Shown: in pieces, positions 17,578 to 27,069 of the stretch
Position numbering within the stretch: the stretch's first letter is position 1
Layout: every line of letters starts with the position of its first letter
DNA from: Alteromonas sp. KUL106
GTDB taxonomy: Bacteria > Pseudomonadota > Gammaproteobacteria > Enterobacterales > Alteromonadaceae
NCBI RefSeq assembly: GCF_009811415.1
Contig: NZ_BLIG01000018.1
Span: forward strand, 1-64,000
Direction of reading: 5' to 3'
Length of the DNA stretch: 64,000 nt
Notes under the pieces: model-generated
The model's input: the letters and a program-made list of their open reading frames with translations, nothing else
Told to the model about the DNA's origin: nothing
Database searches by the model: none
Translations under genes and position numbers: made by a program

Positions 17578-17772
17578 TTACCCTTTTGCTTCGTCAGCTA
17601 GGCGCTGCGCTCGATTAGCCAGTGCTCTAGCTTTAGCAGCAGCAACTTTATCTGATAATTCAGATAATTTGGCAATAATATCCTGCGTCTCCTTATCTTC
17701 ACGTAAATCAGCCTCCGCCATATGCGATTGCAATGAACGCTTAAGGAGCTCAGGAATAGATTTGCTATCCAT
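17578..17772 (-). CDS. Small conserved-looking cytosolic protein, unknown function
   Basis: 64-residue protein starting MDSKSIPELLKRSLQ. Two amphipathic helices are rich in Ala, Glu, Asp, Lys and Arg (ETQDIIAKLSELSDKVAAAK, then ARALANRAQRLADEAKG). The frame is open to 17811, but AGGG sits seven bases before the ATG at 17772, which favours the shorter form. No domain was recognised. It converges on corB with only nine bases between stops, and is downstream of sixA on the same strand. Confidence 0.6.
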   Translation of the reverse strand: MDSKSIPELLKRSLQSHMAEADLREDKETQDIIAKLSELSDKVAAAKARALANRAQRLADEAKG

Positions 17773-17894
17773 TTCCCAACCCTTCAATAGAATAAACTTT
17801 GACACTCTCAAAGAGGCTATCGACCGGGTGAAGAGATCCTTAACTATTATTTGAAGAATTCTTTTTATTTGCCACGGGGGCTCGCAAAAACAGA

Positions 17895-18422
17895 CTACAA
17901 GCCCTGATAATGTGTAACCAAGGTTCCTTTATGCTCTCGCAATGAATACTTTATTACCGCAATTGAGGCCGTAGAGAATAAGCTGGTTGTATAGGAATCA
18001 CAGAGTTCATCAACCAAATAACTGACTAGCGGCATGTGGCTCACTACCAGCAACTTTTTGATGGGCTTTTTGGAATTAACGGCCGCGTGGAGAAGCGCGT
18101 CAATATAATCACTGACCAGCCGAGGAGAACCATCAGGGACGATGTCTTCATTACTTTCTACTTTATCTGCAATGATGTCTAACGACACCATATCATGCGT
18201 TTGTTTAGCCCTGCGATAAGGGCTTACAAGTGCAAGGTCAACAACACCTTTTTCACAATATTGCTCTCTCAACCACAAAGCTGCAGATTTTGCTTGTTCT
18301 CTCCCTAAAGGAGTAAGCTGCCTGCTTTTATCATCGAGTCTGGGCGCTTCTGCTTCACCGTGACGCATAATGAAAAGATAAATGTCGTCGTTGCTACTTT
18401 GACCTGACATAACATTGCGCAT
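17895..18422 (-). CDS. sixA: SixA phosphohistidine phosphatase
   Basis: 175-residue histidine phosphatase. LFIMRHGEAEAP carries the RHG catalytic triad start (Arg20, His21, Gly22). ALVSPYRRAKQT holds the second arginine, and VVSHMPLVSYL the second catalytic histidine. E. coli SixA (about 161 aa) removes phosphate from histidine phosphotransfer proteins such as ArcB or the nitrogen PTS. The start MRNVMSGQSS may be Met5 instead. It is divergent from the M16 peptidase gene across 158 bases. Confidence 0.9.
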   Translation of the reverse strand: MRNVMSGQSSNDDIYLFIMRHGEAEAPRLDDKSRQLTPLGREQAKSAALWLREQYCEKGVVDLALVSPYRRAKQTHDMVSLDIIADKVESNEDIVPDGSPRLVSDYIDALLHAAVNSKKPIKKLLVVSHMPLVSYLVDELCDSYTTSLFSTASIAVIKYSLREHKGTLVTHYQGL

Positions 18423-18580
18423 AGTATTAATGAAAGTATGCGTAAGATATCAGAGAGCGGATACAACGCCTAGCGCTAAACAGTGAATAGTGAAAATTTT
18501 TGATCAATATTCACGTTCTGTGAAGTTCTTCTAGACCAATGCTCCAGCAGTAAGGTGCCCTTGACCAATAACGAGACAAT

Positions 18581-21328
18581 GTGAATAACATCATAAACTT
18601 AGAGAATGCACATCACGTTACCTTGCCTAACGGCTTGGGTGTTATGATATGTCATACACCAGAAGCGAATGAGTCCTTTGTTTCCATGGCTGTCAGAGCT
18701 GGGCATTTTTACGACCCCACTGACTGTCAAGGTTTAGCCCATCTTCTGGAACACATGCTTTTTATGGGTAGCCGTCACCTACCCAAGCCAAACGCGATCA
18801 ACGGATTTATTGAGCAACACGGGGGAACTATTAATGCGTGGACAGGCACAGAATACGCTAACTACCATTATAGTTGCAGCGGCGACGCAATAGCGCAAAC
18901 GCTGCCCGCCTTTGCAGACATGTTGAGACAGCCACTGTTCGAAGAAGACGCGCTCACAAATGAAATTAAGAATATTCATGCTGAGTTCGAGTTTAAAAAG
19001 AAAGACGATTTACGTAGGCTTTATCAGATACATAAAGAAACCTGCAACCCAGCACACCCTTTCGCGAAATTTTCTGTGGGTAACAGCGATACTTTTTCGA
19101 AGCATCATTGCGCAGAGTTAAAGCGGCGTTTGAGAGCGCTTCATCAAACATTCTATTGTGCTCAAAATATGCGGCTATGTGTGGCCAGCCCAATGCCTCT
19201 CCCTCAGCTTGAAGCATTGATAAACCAATGTTTTGGTTCGTTGAATCAGGGAGAATTAGCTAACGATTGTTGGCCTCCGCTTTACACAGAAAATGAACTA
19301 GGCATTCAAATTAATATCAACCCGTTACAGTCAGCAAGAAGAATGATTGTGACATTTGCTCTACCCGCTTTACAAAACGACTATGTCACCAAACCGCTTA
19401 ACTACATTAGCCATTTAATTGGTGATGAAGGTGAAGGCAGCTTGCTCGCTTACTTAAAAGAACAAGATTGGGCATTAAATCTTATTGCGGGCTCTGGGAT
19501 AGAGGGTGACAGCTTTAAAGACTTCAATGTGAGTTTTCAGCTCACACAAGACGGTCTAAATAACAAAACCCGCGTATTAGCGGCGCTTTTTAGCTACATC
19601 GCGCTAATTAGAGACGCGTCAAGCGAAGATTGGCGTTTTAACGAGAAAGCCCAATTGAATACCCTCGCGCTTGAGTACGAAGAAAATGTAAAGCCACTGA
19701 GTCTGGTGACCGAGTACGCGCAGCACCAATTTATTTTTGAGCCAAAAGAACTGAATCAACTGCGATCTACAATTGGCAGTTATGACAGAGATGTGATTGA
19801 ACATGCCCTGTCGTTTTTCACACCGGATAACATTCGTTTAAAGGTGATCTCGAACGATGTAAAAACCACACAAGTTTGTGCGTTCTACGAAGCAGAATAT
19901 AGCGTAGAGAAAATTGACAAAGCGCTATTAAATGAACTTGCATCGCCGCCAGTAATATCTCACTTGCGACTTCCGCCACCCAACCCTTATTTGGCAAGTG
20001 AATACAGTCTGATACTGCCTGAAACCGGATTTAATATTCCCAATAAGCTGGTAGATAATGGCGGTTATCGCTTCTGGTTCGCGCAGGACCAACAATTTCA
20101 TAGTCCCAAAGGCGATATTTATATCTCATTTGACGCCGCTAACTTTTCTGACTCTCTACTTTCTGTTGCGGCCAAACGCATCTGGCTTGGCGCGTTGAAT
20201 GACCACCTACAGGCAAAATACTACCGCGCAGAAATTGCCGGCCTTCATTATCGCATATACGGGCATCAAGCGGGGTTTACTCTTCATACCCGGGGATTTA
20301 CTCATCAACAAACACTGTTAGCCAGTCAGCTCTTGCGTGCCGTACTTGATTTTGAGCCTGACGAAAGAGCCTTCGAACATCACAAAGCGCTCCAGATTCA
20401 GAGCCTTCACAACTCGTTATTGAATAAGCCGACAAACCGTTTATTTTCCCGACTAAGTGTACTCATACAACGAAACACTCAGGCGCCAGTTGAACTTCTA
20501 GACGTAATAGACAGCATTTCTTATGAGCAAATGCGAAATTGCAGAAACCATGCTTTTGAACGCTACTTTATTGAAGCATTTATGCACGGTAATTGGGCTA
20601 GCGAAGAAGCGAAAGCGTTTTCGACAACGCTTCGTGAGCAATGTAAAAATGCGGGTGGCGCACCGCTTTCACGCGCAGTCTCTAAACTGCCTGTAGGAGG
20701 GACGCTTTACCACGAGGTACTGTGTAATCACGATGATTCAGCGGTTGTGCTATATCTTCAAGCGCCATCCCCCGGATTGACCGATACAGCATTATGTATG
20801 GTGCTGGAGCAAATGCTAGCGGCCCCGTTTTTCAATTCGTTAAGAACAGAACAACAACTGGGCTACATAGTAGGAACGGGCTATGTGCCACATAACCAGC
20901 ACCCTGGTATGGCTTTTTATATTCAAAGTCCGCAGTGCAGCCCAAAACATTTATTGGACGCAATGACAGAATTTTTATTCCAACAGTTGAATGAGATTGA
21001 TTTTTATCGTTTCTATTGGCCTACGATCCAGCAAAATTTAATAAAGCAATTAGAAGAAAGAGACTTAACGCTTTCCATGAAGTCTCAGCGATTGTGGGTC
21101 AGCTTAGGTACCCAAGACTTAGGGTTTAATAGAAATATCAAGCTGGCAAAAAGAGTAAAAGAGTTAAATTTTGAAGAGATTCAAGATTTCGCACATCAAC
21201 TAGCAAAGCGTGAACGGTGCGGAGAGCTTGTGCTGTTTTCAAAAGGAAAATTTGAAGCAATTTCCACCAAAGAGAAGCGGACCATCAACAGTATTTCTCA
21301 ATTTAAACAAGAAATTCCCTATTACTAA
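18581..21328 (+). CDS. M16 (insulinase/pitrilysin-type) zinc metallopeptidase
   Basis: 915-residue protease of the insulysin/protease III family. The inverted zinc motif HLLEH is at residues 54-58 (followed by MLFMGS), with the downstream zinc-ligand glutamate region NEIKNIHAEFEFKKKDDLRR. The C-terminal half contains the inactive repeat with LRTEQQLGYIVGTGYVP, typical of M16A enzymes. The GTG start has weak ACGAGAC upstream. No clear signal peptide is seen at the chosen start (MNNIINLENAHHVTLPNGLGV), so unlike E. coli PtrA it may be cytosolic. Monocistronic, divergent from sixA. It degrades peptides of moderate size by family analogy. Confidence 0.92.
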   Translation: MNNIINLENAHHVTLPNGLGVMICHTPEANESFVSMAVRAGHFYDPTDCQGLAHLLEHMLFMGSRHLPKPNAINGFIEQHGGTINAWTGTEYANYHYSCSGDAIAQTLPAFADMLRQPLFEEDALTNEIKNIHAEFEFKKKDDLRRLYQIHKETCNPAHPFAKFSVGNSDTFSKHHCAELKRRLRALHQTFYCAQNMRLCVASPMPLPQLEALINQCFGSLNQGELANDCWPPLYTENELGIQININPLQSARRMIVTFALPALQNDYVTKPLNYISHLIGDEGEGSLLAYLKEQDWALNLIAGSGIEGDSFKDFNVSFQLTQDGLNNKTRVLAALFSYIALIRDASSEDWRFNEKAQLNTLALEYEENVKPLSLVTEYAQHQFIFEPKELNQLRSTIGSYDRDVIEHALSFFTPDNIRLKVISNDVKTTQVCAFYEAEYSVEKIDKALLNELASPPVISHLRLPPPNPYLASEYSLILPETGFNIPNKLVDNGGYRFWFAQDQQFHSPKGDIYISFDAANFSDSLLSVAAKRIWLGALNDHLQAKYYRAEIAGLHYRIYGHQAGFTLHTRGFTHQQTLLASQLLRAVLDFEPDERAFEHHKALQIQSLHNSLLNKPTNRLFSRLSVLIQRNTQAPVELLDVIDSISYEQMRNCRNHAFERYFIEAFMHGNWASEEAKAFSTTLREQCKNAGGAPLSRAVSKLPVGGTLYHEVLCNHDDSAVVLYLQAPSPGLTDTALCMVLEQMLAAPFFNSLRTEQQLGYIVGTGYVPHNQHPGMAFYIQSPQCSPKHLLDAMTEFLFQQLNEIDFYRFYWPTIQQNLIKQLEERDLTLSMKSQRLWVSLGTQDLGFNRNIKLAKRVKELNFEEIQDFAHQLAKRERCGELVLFSKGKFEAISTKEKRTINSISQFKQEIPYY

Positions 21329-21549
21329 ATAACCGATGTTTTGTAGGCATCTGTCGGCATCTGCGCTTAAAAGTCGTCTTAATCGATTCATTCTTTTCAA
21401 GTTGGTTAATAAGTAATCCACCGCCAGCGTTATTTCTAAAAAGTCCTTGTAGCGGCCTCTTTAATTCGGCATATTTATTATTCTGGTTGTTAGGGATGCT
21501 GCCAGTAAAAAATAATAAATAATAAATGGCGTATGCCAAAGGTGTTTAG

Positions 21550-24500
21550 GTGCGCTCAACCCTAATATATTTAATCGTGCTTTTTATGTTGGCTTTGCCA
21601 GGAATGTTTTGTTCCTCGGCGAAGGCGATAGAAGTTTCTGATCTTCATTTTACAGCGTTAAACAAGCAACATGGCCTGTCTGACACCGCGGTATTGGACA
21701 TTGTCGAAGATGATATGGGCTTCATTTGGCTAGCAACGTCAAACGGGCTTAATCGATATTCGGGCTACGACGTAAAACAGTATCACCCTTCAGATGTCGA
21801 CCCTAACTCCCTGCCTTCAGGTTATATTCAAACGCTATTTGTTGATTCAGAGGGAAAATTATGGGTTGGAACTCATTCAGGGTTGGCGCTGTATCAGCCA
21901 GAGTCAGACAGTTTTAAAGTCTTCAACAAAGAAAACTCGGTTATAAAAACAGATTTAATTACGGCCATTTCGGAAGCCAAAAACGGTGATGTACTATTTT
22001 CCGATAAGAAATTTCTCTACCGATATTCAAAACAAACTTCACAAATCAGCGTTCTCACCCAAGTTTTCAAAGAAGAGAGCTACATCAAGGTGATTTTTGA
22101 AGAAGCTAATCGTATATGGGTTGGGTCTAACCAATTCGGTGCTGCCCTAATAGAGACTGAAACACTGGAAGTTCACAACGCAAGCAAAGTTAACCCCTGG
22201 GGCGTTTCTTTAGATATACGCGCACTTCACGATATCACCGTGATTAGCGGTAACTATTGGTTAGCGACCAATGAGGGCCTCATCGTTTTAGCCTCTAATG
22301 GCCGTATTTTGACGAAAATTCAAAGCGATGATTTAGGGGTCACGGAAGAAGTTAATTCTTTTTCAATCTCTGTTGTCGGTAAAGATATATGGGTTGGCAC
22401 GTATATTGGGTTATTTTTATTGTCAGATGCTGTCAATAGCACCATATCACCCGACTATAAACCTGATTATTTACATTTGAATTCAGATACCTACAGCGCA
22501 ACAGGTATCCCCTCTGCAATCGTAATGAGAGTTATCGAAGACCGCACCGGTGTTGTGTGGGCAGCAACCTTTCATCGCGGCGCTTTTAAATATCACCCTG
22601 AGTATGCCAGCGTGAATTTTCAGCCAGTCTATAATTCCGAGCGCCATAGCGACGATAACTTTTCAACCCTGTGGGGCTTTGCAGAAAGTAGCGATAAGAC
22701 TCTTTACCTTGTTTCTCAGCAAAAAGGGCTGGGCAAAATATCCCGGGAGACGGGAAATGTTTCGTTTTTCGACTTTTTCGAAGATATGGACCCCGCCATA
22801 CACTACTGGGATATTGAAATAGATGAACAAGATAATATTTGGATTGCTTCTTCAGCTGGCTTGCTCGTTTTCAAAAAGACCGACGACGGTTTAGTTTTAG
22901 TCGGTGAATATTTTAAAGGCTCATTTATTGATTATATCTTCAAGAGCGAATCAGCCATTTGGTTACAGGTTGCAGTGGGACATGTGTATTCAATAGATAT
23001 GAATTCAATCGCCTCTAATACACGAAGTAACGAGGTAACGAAGACTGCGGTGCCTGAAAAATTAGGGCACATGGTGGCTATCTTCGAAGATGATAGGAAT
23101 AACATTTGGTTTAGAGCTAGTGAAAAACTAGTTATATACTCTGTCGACAAAGGTGAAATCATTCGAGTCTTGGACTCATCCAACGGCATTAACTCTTTGG
23201 TCTATGGCATACATGAAACCCCTTCAGGCCTATGGTTAACAACACGCTCAGACGGCGTTATCCAGCTGGATAAAAAGAGCTTTGCTGTACTCAAAAAACA
23301 AAACAGAGACAACCAAAGTGGTTTTATAACTTCAACAGTAGCTGTAGGTAACAGCATATGGTATTCCGATGCTAAAGGCGTCCACAAAGTCCATCTACCG
23401 ACACTGAGAGAAGCGGACAGCATTCCCAATGCTCAGCTTGAATTTAACTCCCTTGGCGAAGGCGCAGTGATTGCCACTGCAGATAAAACCATTTATTTTG
23501 GTGGCAATAAGGGCTTCGTGAAAATTTCAAAGCAAGCAATGAGCGCGAGTGAAGCAGTCGAGCAAACCCTTGCTCCGCAGCTTTATCAAGTTAGCGTGTT
23601 TGGCTCATTGGCAAAAGCCAGACAAAAACAAATTGAAAATGATGAAACTTCAAACTACTTATCGTTAAAAGAAAATATTACTTACGAAGAAGAGTTAACG
23701 CTCAAACACGACGAAACCCGCTTTAGTATCTCCTTTGGCCTGGTTAATCCAGTTTACCCTGATCAAGTGACCTATAGATATAAGCTCACTGGATTCGAGC
23801 ATGATTGGATTTACGTAGATAAAGGACGGAGCGCGCAGTTTAACAATATTTCCTTTGGCAATTATACATTTTCCGTACAAGCTAAAGAGCCAGGAAAAGC
23901 GTGGTCAGACAGTAGAGATTTAAAAATTACTATTGCGCGCCCTCCTTGGCTCCACACCGTCGCGCTTGTTTTCTACTGTTTAATCATCTTGGCTATTCTT
24001 GCCTTTATTTTGCGCCAGTACCAAATAAGAAAGGCAAATCAGCTTGCCATTAAAGAATCGGAAGAACGGTTAAAGCTGACGCTATGGAGTTCTGGTGATG
24101 AATTATGGGACTGGGATGTCTATCGCGGGCAAGTATATCGCGCAAACACGTGGGGAACCCTAGATTTTCCTCAAGACGATATACGCACTACCGGCGCTTA
24201 CGATGCTAACATTCATCCTAATGATATTAACCGGGTTAAATCCGCGCTAAGAGAACATTTAGAGGGCAACAGTGATTTCTATGAGCTTGCCTACCGCGCC
24301 AAGACCTTTAAAAATCAGTGGATTTGGATACTCGATCGCGGAAAAGTGGTAGAGCGTGACCATAACGACCAGCCTGTACGCATGACGGGTACGCTCAAAA
24401 ATATTCACCATCTAAAAGAAGCAGAAGAACAACTCAACCTGTTTAAGCGCTCGATAGAAAACATTTCGGAAGGGGTATTTATTACCAATACCCAGTTTAA

Positions 24501-26106
24501 ATTTATTAGCGTTAATAATGCATACTGTCGCTACACCGGTGAAACCCGTGACCAAGCCCTTGCAAGCTACATGCATTTTCACTTATACCCCGATGCGTTT
24601 ACCGAAGAAATTAAGAAAACCCTTAAGTCTAAAAGCAACTGGTCTGGAGAAGTAGAAAGTGTTCGCGTAAACGGTGAACGTTATGAAATGGAACTCAATA
24701 TTGATGCTGTGCACGACGAAGACGGTAAAATCAGTCACTTTGTGGGTGTTTTCAGCGACATTACGTCCCGTAAAAGTACGGAAAAAGAGCTGTTAAAATT
24801 AGCCAATATCGACCCGCTAACAGAGCTGCCAAACCGTTCGTTTTTCCAGGCGAGCCATCAAAATTTAGTGCGCAAATCAAGCGCACACTCCTTGCTCTGC
24901 TTAGATATGGATAACTTTAAGAAAATAAACGACTCACTTGGCCACCAAACCGGTGACATTTTAATAAAACAAATTGCCAAGCGGCTGCAGCGCATTACAG
25001 GTCGAAATGCGACCTGTTACCGCCTGGGTGGCGATGAGTTCAGCATTTTAATGGAAGACAACGCTGACATTCATACGGTAACTCACTACGCACAAAGCTT
25101 GTTAGATACCTTGTCACGGCCTTTCATTATTAACAAGCAAGAGTTTGTATTAGGCGCCAGCATAGGCATCGCCTTCTACCCTGATGACGGTGAATCGCCT
25201 CAAGAAATGCTTAAAAATGCGGATACAGCCATGTATTTTGCAAAAAATAACGGCGGCAACAGCTATCAGTTTTTCAGTGGCGAAATGAATCAGAATGCAG
25301 TGCGACAGCTTCAAATTGAAAATCTGATCCGCCAAGGCATAAAAGACGATTTGTTCACTGTGTATTACCAGCCAAAAGTGGATATCGCTTCTGGTAAATT
25401 AGTAAGTATGGAAGCGCTAGTGCGTTTTGAGCACCCGCAAAAAGGCATCGTGAGTCCGGGCCAATTTATTCCGTTAGCAGAGCAAACCGGTCAAATTATT
25501 GAAATTGGTGAGCAAGTGCTTCGCAAAGCCTGCGCCGATACCAAACGCTGGGTCAATCAAGGTTTGTTTAGCGGCCGTGTAGCCGTCAACATATCGGCAA
25601 AACAGTTCGAGTTGCCAGACCTAGACGACCGAATTAATAAGATATTAAGCGATGTAGGCCTATCACCGCTGCACCTTGAATGTGAAATTACTGAAGGTAC
25701 GTTAATGGAAAGCCCTGAAAATGGCCTTCAAATGATGACTCGCCTTCGGGAACGGGGTATTCACTTAGCCCTAGATGATTTTGGTACCGGCTATTCATCG
25801 CTGGCCTACTTAAAACGCTTCCCTTTAAACACCTTAAAAATTGATAAAGCGTTTATTGATGATATTGCGAAAAGTAACGTGGATCGACATATGGCCGCAG
25901 CAATTATCAATATTGCCCACAACCTAGGGCTTAAAGTGGTTGCAGAAGGGGTAGAAGAAGAGGCCCAGTTAGATATATTGCGTCGCTACGATTGCGAGAT
26001 GCTACAGGGCTTTCTCTATAGCCGCCCCCTAAATGCAGAGCGTTTTGAAAAGCTGCTTACCGAAAATCAAAAGTTACACACCCTTCTTGGCAATAGCCAG
26101 TTTTAA
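21550..26106 (+). CDS. Propeller-Y_Y_Y-PAS-GGDEF-EAL transmembrane sensor
   Basis: 1518-residue c-di-GMP enzyme. Signal peptide 1 to about 26; periplasmic two-component-regulator-type propeller about 30-690 (repeats such as GFIWLATSNGLNRY and GKLWVGTHSGLALY); Y_Y_Y domain about 720-795; a TM helix near 800-822; two PAS domains about 840-1080. The GGDEF motif is intact at 1160-1164, but the RxxD inhibitory site is not conserved. EAL is intact at 1288-1290 with DDFGTGYSSL, LKIDKAF and AEGVEEE. It could both make and degrade c-di-GMP, responding to a periplasmic ligand, perhaps a carbohydrate as with other Reg_prop sensors (inference). The GTG start lies near 21550. Monocistronic. A CGCCCC/GGGGCG hairpin at 26111-26128 may end it. 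Confidence 0.93.
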   Translation: MRSTLIYLIVLFMLALPGMFCSSAKAIEVSDLHFTALNKQHGLSDTAVLDIVEDDMGFIWLATSNGLNRYSGYDVKQYHPSDVDPNSLPSGYIQTLFVDSEGKLWVGTHSGLALYQPESDSFKVFNKENSVIKTDLITAISEAKNGDVLFSDKKFLYRYSKQTSQISVLTQVFKEESYIKVIFEEANRIWVGSNQFGAALIETETLEVHNASKVNPWGVSLDIRALHDITVISGNYWLATNEGLIVLASNGRILTKIQSDDLGVTEEVNSFSISVVGKDIWVGTYIGLFLLSDAVNSTISPDYKPDYLHLNSDTYSATGIPSAIVMRVIEDRTGVVWAATFHRGAFKYHPEYASVNFQPVYNSERHSDDNFSTLWGFAESSDKTLYLVSQQKGLGKISRETGNVSFFDFFEDMDPAIHYWDIEIDEQDNIWIASSAGLLVFKKTDDGLVLVGEYFKGSFIDYIFKSESAIWLQVAVGHVYSIDMNSIASNTRSNEVTKTAVPEKLGHMVAIFEDDRNNIWFRASEKLVIYSVDKGEIIRVLDSSNGINSLVYGIHETPSGLWLTTRSDGVIQLDKKSFAVLKKQNRDNQSGFITSTVAVGNSIWYSDAKGVHKVHLPTLREADSIPNAQLEFNSLGEGAVIATADKTIYFGGNKGFVKISKQAMSASEAVEQTLAPQLYQVSVFGSLAKARQKQIENDETSNYLSLKENITYEEELTLKHDETRFSISFGLVNPVYPDQVTYRYKLTGFEHDWIYVDKGRSAQFNNISFGNYTFSVQAKEPGKAWSDSRDLKITIARPPWLHTVALVFYCLIILAILAFILRQYQIRKANQLAIKESEERLKLTLWSSGDELWDWDVYRGQVYRANTWGTLDFPQDDIRTTGAYDANIHPNDINRVKSALREHLEGNSDFYELAYRAKTFKNQWIWILDRGKVVERDHNDQPVRMTGTLKNIHHLKEAEEQLNLFKRSIENISEGVFITNTQFKFISVNNAYCRYTGETRDQALASYMHFHLYPDAFTEEIKKTLKSKSNWSGEVESVRVNGERYEMELNIDAVHDEDGKISHFVGVFSDITSRKSTEKELLKLANIDPLTELPNRSFFQASHQNLVRKSSAHSLLCLDMDNFKKINDSLGHQTGDILIKQIAKRLQRITGRNATCYRLGGDEFSILMEDNADIHTVTHYAQSLLDTLSRPFIINKQEFVLGASIGIAFYPDDGESPQEMLKNADTAMYFAKNNGGNSYQFFSGEMNQNAVRQLQIENLIRQGIKDDLFTVYYQPKVDIASGKLVSMEALVRFEHPQKGIVSPGQFIPLAEQTGQIIEIGEQVLRKACADTKRWVNQGLFSGRVAVNISAKQFELPDLDDRINKILSDVGLSPLHLECEITEGTLMESPENGLQMMTRLRERGIHLALDDFGTGYSSLAYLKRFPLNTLKIDKAFIDDIAKSNVDRHMAAAIINIAHNLGLKVVAEGVEEEAQLDILRRYDCEMLQGFLYSRPLNAERFEKLLTENQKLHTLLGNSQF

Positions 26107-26306
26107 ATGCCGCCCCGTCTAAGGGGCGTTAATTGCCACAAAGACTTCCTTCATACGGCAAACTAAGGCAATCCCCTTCCCTTTCAACCTTTGTCTATTA
26201 GACTTTAGTGCCATTATTATGGCGCTCTTACTTTCTTCTATTCTTTAAACGTTAACAAGATTTCGTAAGGCATTGTTTTTATTGAAGTAAATTAATTTTA
26301 GCAATG

Positions 26307-26323
26307 TTGGCACGCAATTCGCT
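26307..26323 (+). promoter_or_regulatory. Sigma54-like -24/-12 promoter
   Basis: TTGGCACGCAATTCGCT matches the -24/-12 consensus at TTGGCACG and, with one substitution, at the TTGC block. GG and GC are separated by exactly 10 bases. It lies about 75 bases before the 54-aa secreted peptide gene, on the same strand. No activator site was identified. Confidence 0.5.
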
Positions 26324-26396
26324 TTAATACTATGCCGGTAACAAATATAAAAAATCGGCTTTGTTTGTTCGTTCAAAAAAATCAGAGGAAATTAAC

Positions 26397-26561
26397 ATGT
26401 TAAAAGAGTACGCCGTTGCACTAGTACTTTCTACCGCTACCCCAGTTGCTGCCGACAATCAAGAAGGCGCTAAACAGGCTCCTGAGTCGCAAAAAGAAAC
26501 CACTACTCAACCAGAGTATGTAAGACCTAAAACTGGTGGTGGAAGCGGTGTAGGCTTCTAA
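26397..26561 (+). CDS. Small secreted peptide with Gly-rich C-terminus
   Basis: 54-residue ORF. GAGGAA seven bases before the ATG at 26397 fixes the start, although the frame is open further upstream. Residues 1-19 look like a signal peptide ending in ATPVAA. The mature part is about 35 hydrophilic residues (DNQEGAKQAPESQKETTTQPEY) ending in RPKTGGGSGVGF. It has its own promoter-like element and a strong terminator, so it is a stand-alone transcript of about 250 bases. No processing enzyme or transporter gene lies nearby. Function unknown: a secreted or periplasmic peptide. Confidence 0.6.
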   Translation: MLKEYAVALVLSTATPVAADNQEGAKQAPESQKETTTQPEYVRPKTGGGSGVGF

Positions 26562-26583
26562 TGTGAAGTTGAAACGATTTTCA

Positions 26584-26613
26584 AAAAAAAAGAGAGCATT
26601 GCTCTCTTTTTTT
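26584..26613. terminator. Intrinsic terminator after the small peptide gene
   Basis: AAAAAGAGAGC-ATT-GCTCTCTTTTTTT: a perfect stem with A-run and T-run, so it can work on both strands, serving the 54-aa gene and the convergent 65-aa gene. Confidence 0.9.
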
Positions 26614-26664
26614 ATATCTATGATAAGCCAATATACGCTTACTGAATTAACGTCATCTCTATAC

Positions 26665-26862
26665 TTACGCCGCAATATAAAGATTGTTAAACCCAACCGC
26701 ATTGCGCCAGTGGATATGGCGAGATATTGAGAACATAGGAAGCAAAATAGGGCCCAACACAAAGCCGGCAATGGCCCACTTCTTCGCATTCATTCCCCAT
26801 TTAAACGCCTCTACATAAAAATACAGAGAAAAGATAACGCTTAATACTACGAGTGAAATCAC
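26665..26862 (-). CDS. Small membrane protein, unknown function
   Basis: 65-residue protein starting at GTG 26862, with GGGGG about five bases upstream. Two hydrophobic segments are MISLVVLSVIFSLYFYVEAF and KKWAIAGFVLGPILLPMF, joined by a short KWGMNAKK loop. A basic, polar tail HIHWRNAVGFNN follows. This pattern recurs in short inner-membrane proteins of related bacteria, but I cannot name a family. A longer overlapping frame on the same strand (to 26421) has no such pattern and runs through the terminator, so it was not chosen. Confidence 0.55.
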   Translation of the reverse strand: MISLVVLSVIFSLYFYVEAFKWGMNAKKWAIAGFVLGPILLPMFSISRHIHWRNAVGFNNLYIAA

Positions 26863-27028
26863 ATGGCCCCCATTAATGGTAACAAAATACGTTTAAAAGC
26901 CGGCGCTAGTCAGTTTTTTGTCTTAAGCCACTGATTACGCATGTCAATAATTTGACACGCCCGCTTTTTAACCGCACGAATTTTACCCAAAATAGAACAA
27001 TAAACCAGCAAAAATAAGCGTTAGACAT

Positions 27029-27055
27029 AAAAAAACCGGGCAAAGCCCGGCTTTT
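27029..27055 (-). terminator. Intrinsic terminator of fadIJ
   Basis: CCGGGC-AAA-GCCCGG stem (27037-27050), with a seven-base T-run on the minus strand, about 15 bases past the fadJ stop. Confidence 0.92.
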
Positions 27056-27069
27056 AACATTTTATAAAC

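Noticed and set aside
26421..26789. 122-codon minus-strand ORF overlapping the 54-aa and 65-aa genes
   Set aside because: Runs through the terminator and across the secreted peptide gene; the 65-aa frame has the better membrane-protein pattern.
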